A stretch of DNA of 64,000 nucleotides from Pomphorhynchus laevis (taxonomy: Eukaryota > Acanthocephala > Palaeacanthocephala > Echinorhynchida > Pomphorhynchidae): positions 186,001 to 250,000 of the forward strand of contig WNNJ02003544.1 in assembly GCA_012934845.2 (NCBI GenBank), in the 5' to 3' direction. The stretch's first letter is position 1. Each line of letters starts with the position of its first letter. Both the position numbers and the translations under genes were made by a program. This document shows, one piece after another, positions 55,796 through 64,000 of this stretch. The notes below the pieces were generated by a model. The model saw nothing but the letters and a program-made list of their open reading frames with translations, had not been told where the DNA came from and ran no database searches.

Positions 55796-58700
55796 CTACA
55801 AAAAATTAAAATATAAAGAAACTTGCTATCCGAAACTATTGATTGTTTAAATTCTTAATTGACAACGGAAAAATACAGCGAACATAATTGATATTAATTA
55901 AAAGTTTCACTAAAAACGTGAGGTTATTTACTTGGCATGATGTCATTTATTAATACATGTTTATGTAAGCACAAATAGTTTTTGTTCATATAATTGAGTT
56001 AGAGAACTACGTCGTACTCTACTTTTCCTATAAGACTTCTAGAGATATTGCTACTGAGTTAAAAAATAATGTTTCTAATAATATTTATTTTATTAAAGAT
56101 GGCTATCACCTCTAACCCAAATAAAAATATACATTATTTTTGAACTTATGATAAAGAAGACTGGACTAATTTGTTAACGTTATGTACACAAAGATGAAAC
56201 TATTAATTTGGATCTTAGATGTATGACCAGATTGATGGACTAGTCATTGGTAATTCACTTGTGCCATATAAGCTATTGGGGATATTATTTTATGAAGGAT
56301 TTTTGTTTTGCAATTGATTGGTACTGTAATGTTTTTAATGATGTTTTTATTGTCTGCAAAAGAAATATTAATGACTAATATTTATTAAGTGAATTAAGAT
56401 CTAAAGATCCTTCTATACAATGGAGAATTTGTTTAGAAACTAATACTCGTTTACCTTTCCTTTATACTTTAGTTTTTAAGGAATTTGATAAAATTCGAAA
56501 AGTATAATGAGATGTGGTTATCCTGAATGACAAAAAGTTAAGGAATTCCTTAAATAATTAAAACATTGAATTTTTTATTAAAGAATTTTAAATGTAATAA
56601 TAACATATTTAATAATATCACTGATATCTTAAATTATTGATATCGTTGTAATTACTCATTGGTCAGAATTGAAAAAATGTACCGCATATAACAGTAGGAG
56701 CGCTGTAATATGCGGGATCTATATCACATACTTAATTTAGATAATAAGGTTAATTCTAAAAAAACTTTTATTCTATTTAATGAAAGTGATTACCTGTCTG
56801 TTTTCTAAAAAAGATAATATTATTCCCAATTATAAATGCTGATTTCAATTTAAAAATATCATATTATTTTTAGTTTAATTATTCATTTATAATAAGCTTA
56901 ATTATTCATTTAAAATTATAATATTTGGATAGTTCCTGCGATCATCAGGAAAATTTATTAAAAGGTATGAAAATGATTGATTACCTTTGACGTGTTTTAC
57001 AAAATTTGTATAGCAAAATTTTTTTTTTCACTTTGTTACAAAGGAAAAATAACTTTATTCATTTCTAATAAAGAATTTCAATTTAAAGTTTTATTGATTT
57101 GAATTACTTGATTATTTAAATATATCATAGAACGTGGTAATATGTCGGGAACATAATAAATAAAATTCTTTATTTAAGTTTATAAACTTAAAAATCTAAA
57201 TTAACTTTATCAATCTATACTAATGATGTATTTTTTTAAATTCATAATATGTAGAACAATTTAAATTCACAAGGTCCAAGTATTAAAATTAGAAAAATGT
57301 AGAATATAGTTAACCTCTCCGTATAATGTCCTCAAATAAAATTCTTTATTTAAGTTTATAAACTTAAAAATCTAAATTAACTTTATCAATCTATGCTAAT
57401 GATGTTTTAATTTATAATGAAAACTTGTCTAAATTACATAATATTTTTAAGCCAAAACATAAATTTAATGAATGTTCTACCATTCATTATAATGAATATA
57501 ATGAATGTATATAAAATTCCCTGTGATAGTTGTAATTGCTCACATATTTCAGGTCAGACAGAACTGAAATTTAAAATATGTATTGCACAGCATAAATATA
57601 ATATAAGATTAATTTCGTAAGTTTAATTTCGATAAAGATTCAATTCTATCAAATGAAGTGATTACCACTCACGTATTATAAGGAAAGCCTATTTTATAAA
57701 AAGGATAATATTATGTGCAATAATAAAGATTATTTCAATTTAAAAAATATTAAATTAGTTTTAGCTTAAATATTTATTTATAATAAGTGAATGTTAACAT
57801 GTATTTCGAATATTTTAAATTTGATTTTCTTCGTTTTAAATTTAATTTGTTTTGTTTTTCAATTACAATTTCACAATTTTCTTTAAATAGTTTTAGTTTC
57901 TACTTATTTTCATTTATCCTTTTAAGTGTTTGTATTTGCCTTATTTTCTTTGATCAAATGAAAGAGCAAATAGAATGCTATTGAAATCACCAAATAAAAT
58001 TATATAACATAAAATTATATTAACATTTTAAAAACGTTTTATTTAAAAATTATGGCGACTAATTAATAAAAACTTTCAAATGCCTCACCCACTCTTCATT
58101 AATACAAAAAAATACAGATAGAATAGAATGCTATCTGTATAATAGAATACTATTGAAATCATCAGGAAAACATTTTAAAACTTTAAATATTAACATTTTT
58201 GTGTTATTTTCGGGCATTAAAAACGTTTTATTTAAAACTTATGACGACTAATTAATAAAAACTTTATTAATTAGCCTTTATTGATTAAACTTCATAAAAT
58301 TCATTTAATATTATTCGCTTAATATTCATTTTATCTACCAATTGATCTTCTTAATATCCGTTATTATTGATATTTAATATTGATTTATATTTAAAATTGA
58401 ATTTAAATTTATAAAAAATCTATCTATTTATAAAAATTTATTAAATTTAAATTTAATAAATTTAAATTTATTTAATATTGATTTATTTAAATATTAAATA
58501 TTTATTTTTCTACTAATTTTATCTATCCTTTCAGGCCTTGTAATTGTTTTGTTTTTTGTTTTCTTTTTCGCTATGCAGTACTAAGATACTGGCTTTTTTG
58601 TGATGATATTTTTGTTGCATTTTAAATTTGTTTTTTTTCTTGTTATTTTTTCCTTTGTTACAAATTTTGAGTATTTGTATCAAACTTGAGGCTTTTGTTT

Positions 58701-61700
58701 GAATAAACTATTTGTAAGTTTACTGAAAATGAAATATTGTGTACTTTGGGAAAAAACGTTTTACTCACTTTAGTTCCACTTCAAATGCCCCTCACCCACT
58801 CTTCATTTATACAAAAAAATGCATTTATATAAAATGTATTTTATAAATGTATAAATGTATAAATTTTTGTATAAATTTTGAATATATTTTATAAATTTTA
58901 TAAATGTATAAATACATTTATACATTTGATTTTTCTTTCTACAATGCCATTATACCTGATCGACACTTGCTTTTATGCAAATAAAATGTTTTTTCTAAAT
59001 CCACGTTGCAAATAAAACACTAATTTAAATCTAAATAAAGAAAATTATTATTTTAGTGTTTTTCACCACGAGGTTGGTGGAAAACAACCTCAAGTCAAGA
59101 GGTTACTGCTGAAATTATTAATGCATTTACTTGGATAATTTATAATTTTATAAATTTGTTATATAATTTTAAGTTAACTACATAAAAGTTATTAAATCCG
59201 TGTATATAAAAGCATATCCTATTAAAGCAATTATATAAATTTATCGAGTGTATTTTTACAAATAATTTAGCAAAAATATATTATTTTGAAAATATATTTA
59301 TATGATACTTTACAGAAAAATACAACTTACGGCTTTCGACCAGCAATTTTCCGGTGCGAATGATTTTTGCGAGTCCAAAATCCCCAATTTTTACAAGCAT
59401 TGCTTCACCTACAAGAATATTTCTTGCCGCAAGATCGCAATGTACAAAGTGCTGTTTTTCAAGATAAGACATGCCACTAGCTATTTGTGCAGCGACATCC
59501 ACTAGCTTCGGTAATTTTAATATCCGACCCATATCACTACGTAAATATGTCAAAAGATTACCATTCACCATATACTCAACAACAATGTAAAGAGGTTCAG
59601 CAGATGTGCTGACACCGTATAATCTAACAATATTAGGATGATCTAAATCTTTCATAAGTCGAGCTTCATCGAGAAAATCGTGACTGGAAGGTTGTCGACG
59701 AGATTTCATTGTCTTGACAGCGACATCAAGACTGCGACATTTACCTTTAAGAAACATATATTAAAAGTTTTAAATAAAAATAGTCTTTAACAAACACATT
59801 ATGTCAATTTAAAGATTTATTTAAATAAATACTAATAATCATTTTGCAATATTAACCGACTATTAAATAAAAATAAAATAATATTCATCTATTAGTTATT
59901 TTTAATGGTTAGTGATTATCAAAAGTGATAATTAGCAATAATCAAAATTAAGAACATTAAAAATATATTTGAATTTAGTAAAATAAAAACCTTCTTTTTA
60001 CACATTCTAACAAGATTTTATAACAAAATTATTAGATTTTATAAAATCCCTATAGTAAGAAACAATATCAATTCATTAAAATTAATTAATAATTATAATA
60101 CGAATTAAACAATATTAAATTGAGCTGATTTGAATATAAATTAAATGATTTTGTACGCCATTTTGTAAAGACGTTTTATTGCATTCGAATGTCATAATTG
60201 TTTAATTATTTAATGACTTTAATTAGTAACTAATTTAATTTATCATTAATTGATTTAATCAAGGATTTTAACAATTTAATATTTTGAAGTAATGTTTCAG
60301 TAGGTTATTACCTATACATTTGAACATTATTAATATCATATTATACTAACTATAATATACTTTATAATATAGTAATATATTATATAGTAATATTTAATAA
60401 TTATATTAATTCATATTATTATATATTATATAATTACAATATTATATTAAAATGTTACTATACATTATTACTTTTATATTAAACTAGTCATTTATTAGCT
60501 TTTAAAGCATTTAATTTGTTAAAGCCGATCAGATACAATTAACAGATCAGATTCAATAATGCATTAAAATTACTTTTAATATATTTATTTAAATATATTA
60601 TTTAAATCTGTTTATATTAAATCTGTATTTATTAATGAAGCTAGAGTAATATTTTAATTATACTAGAGCAAAATGTGATATTTGTCTTAGAACATTATAT
60701 CAGTTACATTATATCAGTTATATTATATCAGTTATATTATCACAAAAGTTGAATTCTATTGATTACCTAACGCTATCAAACATTTGAATTTTTTCTTGTA
60801 CATCAAATTTTCTATGTTTAAAAAATATATCATAAGAACAAAAGCTGACTTTGAAATAATATTATTTCGATAGGTGCATTATTTTATTTAGATCGAATAT
60901 ATCTAACTTGCAATTGTGCATCTTGCATCTTTATTAAAAAATTTCTCGTTTAAAAGATATAGTTACTACAGGAACAAAGAAGCAGAAATTATCCTTTACT
61001 TGATAAAAAAAATTCTATATTTCGATAGCTCCTGCTATTATCATCAGGAGCTCCTGATATCATCATCCTGATAGCAGGAGCTCCTTTTAAATGGGAGAAG
61101 ATTATGGGTTTAGTATTTATTATCATTTAGAAGATGTAATTTTATTTCTATTGATGAATTGAGGCTATTATCTAATATTATGAATAAATATTATAAATTC
61201 ATAAAATTAATTAATTTAATTAGTTTAATAAAATTTTACATTTAATCCATTGTCAGTCTTGTTCATACTATGTTCGCTAGAATTCGTTTGTTTATTTTCA
61301 CAATTCATATATTCCATTTAAAGGTTAAAATTAAAGGTTAAAACTATATTTTATTTAGAGGTAAAAATAAGTTGATTTATAAATAATATCTTGTTAACTT
61401 ATATAATTAATTATATTTTGTTTTATCTACGAGTATCTAAAGTTAATAAGTAATTTCAGCTCATTTTATAGGCACTCAGATATGTGGAGTGCCTATATAT
61501 AGTGCCTATATGTGGTGACGCTAAATATTATATGTCAAGTTAACTTCAACCAAAATCAATGATTAAATATATGCGAATGAAAAATTACTTTAAATTACTT
61601 TTAAATTACTTTAAATTTCTTGTGGTTAAAGGAATTACGTCACTATTACTATTAGCAGTTCAATAATTTGCTCACCTCAGACAAGAATATAAAATTTTGT

Positions 61701-62457
61701 CAAAATCGTTCATTAAAATAGTTCAGGTATATGACAAAATCGTTCAAAATCATAAACAATTCAAATCGTCGCTTTTCTATTCCATGTGGAAATATTTGTA
61801 TGCAATAAATAATATCAGCATTGATATAATATTTAAATAATATTAAATATAATATTAAATATATTATATAATATATAATATAAATTTTGAAAATTAAGAA
61901 CGTTGCTTGATAAGTAAACGTAAATTTGAAATAACACATTTGCATTATAAACAGATCGAATGCATAAGCGTTCATCTCAAAAAACTTTAATTGTAGATGA
62001 ACCTCAACAGGTGAAGAAGCGAAACAAATATACTGTAATAACAGCTAGCAAAGGCAAAATTGCACGCAATATTTCATTGGATTTACTAACCTTTCCACAC
62101 TTCCCCATAGTTACCGCTGCCGATTAGTGAAATAAGCTTTATACTATTCCTGTCGATTTCAATTTTGTTCAAATCATTGTAGCTTAAGTCACGGAGAGCT
62201 GGCTTATGTTTAGGGCATGGCTTGTCAAGTTTCGTACACAGTCCTTCTGACTTTGCTACAAAACACAAAATATGTTGTAGTAAACAGAAATCGTACTGTC
62301 ATGTAACCTGTATAATAGTCAACAAGATCGTTAATTGTAGCGAAATCGGCCTTTGGTCCAATAAAGAAACGTCCGTCGACTGATAACTGAATACGGTAAT
62401 GTTTAACCTGCGTTTGATCATTGGAATGTACATCCAATATAGAGAGGGCGTAATTTC
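55455..62457 (-). CDS. Src-family-like tyrosine kinase, 3' part of gene (four exons)
   Basis: Minus-strand exons 62308-62457 (second half of SH2: NYALSILD, VKHYRIQ, FATINDLVDYYT), 62091-62255 (linker LDKPCPKHKP and GSGNYGEVWKG), 59331-59744 (VAVKTMK, catalytic region, DFG) and 55455-55795 (FPIKWTAPEA to C-terminus). All junctions have GT..AG ends and matching phase; lengths equal Src without gaps. Retained: Gly loop, catalytic Lys, helix-C Glu (FLDEARL), DFGLA, tail Tyr in EPNYKESDD. Changed: HRD is HCD, the activation-loop Tyr position is Leu, the gatekeeper is Val, and the linker Trp before the kinase domain is absent. SH3 and the first SH2 half were not found; they should lie beyond the window. 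Membrane/cytosolic signalling kinase, FRK/Src42A-like by HCDLAARN. Confidence 0.9.
56190..57620 (+). pseudogene. Canonical Penelope-like element remnant in kinase intron
   Basis: Plus strand: MYDQIDGLVIGNSLVPYKLLG (the F.Q..G.amGsPLsP motif) at about 56220-56285, a broken YVDD region (VFNDVFIVCK) at 56325, TRLPFLYTLVF near 56450, and a GIY-YIG part VYKIPCDSCNCSHISGQT ... AQHKYNIR at about 57505-57610. So RT precedes GIY-YIG, as in classic Penelope elements. Many stops and deletions. Confidence 0.7.
56924..56948 (-). ncRNA. Decayed family B hammerhead-like motif
   Basis: CUGAUGA with a shortened hairpin and CAAA instead of GAAA. Lies inside the Penelope remnant region. Confidence 0.4.
59331..59744 (-). 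CDS. Src-like kinase, catalytic exon
   Basis: 414 nt coding KCRSLDVAVKTMK ... HDFLDEARLMKDLDHPNIVRLYG ... LYIVVEYMVNGNLLTYLRSDMG ... AAQIASGMSYLEKQHFVHCDLAARNILVG ... VKIGDFGLAKIIRTGKLLVES. Donor CC|GTAAGT at 59330, acceptor TTTCTTAAAG before 59744. The HCD Cys is TGC (one base from CGC Arg). Confidence 0.92.
59750..62085. other. Kinase intron, AT-rich
   Basis: No exon or gene recognised. Contains the family B motif at 61020-61047 with an adjacent palindrome around 61048-61084 (GGAGCTCCTGATATC ... GATAGCAGGAGCTCC). Confidence 0.5.
61020..61047 (-). ncRNA. Hammerhead-like motif, family B, best copy
   Basis: Minus strand: CUGAUGA, then a hairpin (AUAGC/GCUAU, AGGA loop), then C and GAAA followed by UAUAG. 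The neighbouring palindrome repeats the CTCCTG(A/C)TA words, as if a second inverted copy lies next to it. Helices I and III not established. Confidence 0.45.
62091..62255 (-). CDS. Src-like kinase, SH2-kinase linker exon
   Basis: 165 nt: KSEGLCTKLDKPCPKHKP, then ALRDLSYNDLNKIEIDRNSIKLISLIGSGNYGEVWKG. Donor AAAG|GTTAGT, acceptor TTTTGTAG. PCP is typical of the Src-family linker. Confidence 0.9.
62308..62457 (-). CDS. Src-like kinase, SH2 C-terminal exon
   Basis: 150 nt: NYALSILDVHSNDQTQVKHYRIQLSVDGRFFIGPKADFATINDLVDYYT. YALSI, VKHY(R/K)I and F.ti..LV..Y are SH2 strands and the second helix. Acceptor TTTGCCTTTAG, donor GTTACA. Confidence 0.88.
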
Positions 62458-62459
62458 CT

Positions 62460-63670
62460 AAAGGCAAACATTTTACTAATACTTAACAACACATAAAACA
62501 CTGAAACACAGTAATATATTCCATATAGTCCGGCCTTTTCATTTTGGACCATAATCGATAAAAAATTATCTTTTGTAGGTAAACTTCTGCTAGAAAGAAA
62601 TAATCAATTTCGTTGATCTCGTTCAAGACGTAAAAATTATATTTTTAATTTTGGAGCAGGATCGAAAACATCTAAAATGCTTTTTTTTGCATAGAGTTCA
62701 CTATATAATTTGTAAAATCAGGTTTATATACTTTGAGCTATGTAGTTTTTATTGGGTTTTGAAGTCTCAGTGGTACCGGTAATCAAGTTGCTTAATGATG
62801 TAGGTAGAATAAATCAGATTTTTTTGTTTTTGTGATTGCTTGCAGATTGTAAAATTATTTTTTTAATATGGTAAGAATTATATGAAACTAGCGACTGATT
62901 TATTTCTGGTATTTGAGATATTTTAATTTCCATCTTTGCATTTTATTACCAACACATGAGAACTATAAATGATCCTTTAAAAATTCGTAGACTTAGTTTT
63001 TGTTCAAACACAATAAAATTGGATTTATTAAGAATAATATAAAAATACGACAAGTCCGGAATTAGTTCCAAATTGAATCTAGTCATAATATTTAATACAT
63101 ATGTATTATGGTAAAAAAATTATTAAACTTATTTTTAAGGTTAAAGGTTAAATTTTAAAAGATGCGACCCAAATATTTTACAAGGAAATATTTTATTTCC
63201 TTGAAAAATATTGTTTAAATGTATATTATAAAATATTATAAAATGTTATTTTAATATTATAAAATGTATAAACCATTTCATACCAAATGTTTCATACGTT
63301 TAATATTTCTTCTCTTATTTAAAATTAGAAACGATTTCGATTAAATTCGTAAAATACTAAAAATATCCTTTCATATATTAATTTTTCAAATATAGAATTT
63401 TTTAAAGCAATCTAGCAAGTAAAAAAGTGAAATTAAAAAAGAATAACGAATTGAAGTTTCATCATGTTTTTAAGGTAATTTATCAACTTGTCAAATCAAC
63501 AAATCTCAAATAGTAAATCACAAACAGATTATTATTCATATTGCTAACGAAAAGAAACTGCACGAAAAAATTAGTTTGAGACATCTAGTTTTAAATCTGG
63601 ATGTGTGACAGATTGAGAAGCCCATTCAAACTAAATAACAAGTTTTTAATATAATTTATCCTTATTTCCT
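62460..63670. other. No exon recognised
   Basis: Between the Src-like SH2 exon and the plus-strand gene. The missing SH2 first half and SH3 exons were looked for on the minus strand and not seen. Confidence 0.4.
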
Positions 63671-63694
63671 TCTTGCAGCTTTGTACAGTACATA

Positions 63695-64000
63695 ATGGAT
63701 GATCAACAAATCACATACGGAAGTCAAACAGTTAATAATACATCAAATCTACCTGGAATGCTTCCAGATGGACGTATAAGATATGTTCCAGAACAATTAA
63801 AAGGTTGGTCGAGAAGACGCTCAGCATCACGAAGTGTTACGCCTTCAAAAAACCATCTAAAAGCAAATGTAAATAAAAATAATATATTTCTCAATACTCT
63901 TTGGTTTTTAGATTGTCAATTTCAGAAACATATCGTTGCGGTATATATCCAGACTCGTGCGTTCGAATATGTCTTGCAAACCACCAATCTTTGTGTCTGC
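63695..64000 (+). CDS. First coding exon(s) of an unidentified gene, runs off the window
   Basis: A strong acceptor (pyrimidine tract CCTTATTTCCTTCTTGCAG ending at 63677) precedes a short 5'UTR and ATG at 63695. Codes MDDQQITYGSQTVNNTSNLP, then GMLPDGRIRYVPEQLKGWSRRRSASRSVTPSKNH. After codon LKAN a GTAAAT donor (about 63868) is possible, with an AATTTCAG acceptor near 63925; reading straight through is also open to the window end. The Arg/Ser patch SRRRSASRSVTP suggests a phosphorylated, disordered segment. No family recognised. It could be nested in an upstream intron of the Src-like gene, which runs the other way. Confidence 0.55.
   Translation, partial: MDDQQITYGSQTVNNTSNLPGMLPDGRIRYVPEQLKGWSRRRSASRSVTPSKNHLKANVNKNNIFLNTLWFLDCQFQKHIVAVYIQTRAFEYVLQTTNLCVC

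Larger units (their letters stand above)
55800..59325. other. Kinase intron with decayed Penelope-like element
   Basis: Holds the remnant at 56190-57620 and a direct repeat of about 75 bp (57160-57240 and 57335-57415, AATAAAATTCTTTATTTAAG ...). 57620-59300 is AT-rich with repeated AATGCCCCTCACCCACTCTTCAT-like text at 58080 and 58775. No extra kinase exon seen; the Src alignment needs none. Confidence 0.55.

Noticed and set aside
1-64000. CRISPR arrays, bacterial operons, tRNA or rRNA genes
   Set aside because: None seen; the window is eukaryotic and the only periodic array (15.5 kb) has no spacers.

Overview
Eukaryotic (metazoan) DNA, very AT-rich, gene-sparse and dense in transposon wreckage. 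Genes have short exons with GT..AG introns, and the protein set (Src-type tyrosine kinase, PKA regulatory-subunit-like protein, axonemal dynein light chain, BORC-type coiled coil, kringle/C-type-lectin secreted protein) is animal. The dynein light chain implies a motile axoneme at some stage. Retroelement content (Ty3/Gypsy, CR1/Jockey-like, RTE-like and R1-like LINEs, canonical Penelope-like and Naiad-like elements) fits an invertebrate; I cannot name the species.

Layout. 1-5.6 kb: a decayed minus-strand Ty3/Gypsy copy, LINE scraps and a (TA)n tract. 5.6-11.3 kb: plus-strand Gypsy remains from at least three elements, with LTR ends near 6569, 9897 and 11286. 12.1-14.8 kb: a decayed LINE. 15.5 kb: an 18-bp minisatellite. 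17.8-21.4 kb: two copies of a MITE-like repeat, two clusters of hammerhead ribozymes, and a small coiled-coil gene resembling BORCS6. 23.8 kb: a near-perfect inverted repeat. 24.7-30.6 kb: DNAL1 on the minus strand, recognised exon by exon, with Naiad-like retroelement debris in the intron where one exon could not be found. 33-36 kb: Penelope-like pieces with hammerhead-like motifs. 36.6-40 kb: a two-exon secreted kringle/Cys-rich/lectin-like gene. 40.4-46.6 kb: LINE and Naiad-like remains. 46.8-47.8 kb: an intronless, N-terminally short PKA-R-like gene. 50.3 kb: a small secreted protein gene. 51.8-54 kb: LINE pieces and a direct repeat. 55.4-62.5 kb: the 3' part of a Src-like kinase gene. 63.7 kb to the end: the first coding exon of an unidentified plus-strand gene.

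Most notable. (1) Canonical hammerhead ribozymes at 18969-19051 (+) and 21330-21414 (+), a near-intact one at 18523-18606 (-) and two broken cores. All three helices, the GUC cleavage triplet and the CUGAUGA/GAAA core can be traced by eye, with pair-preserving differences between copies; they sit in a short repeat arranged like a non-autonomous retrozyme. (2) At least four other repeat families carry a hammerhead-like CUGANGA + 1 nt + hairpin + GAAA pattern; one lies beside a Penelope-like GIY-YIG remnant. (3) The Src-like kinase has HCD for HRD and no activation-loop tyrosine, a paired loss that would uncouple it from autophosphorylation control.
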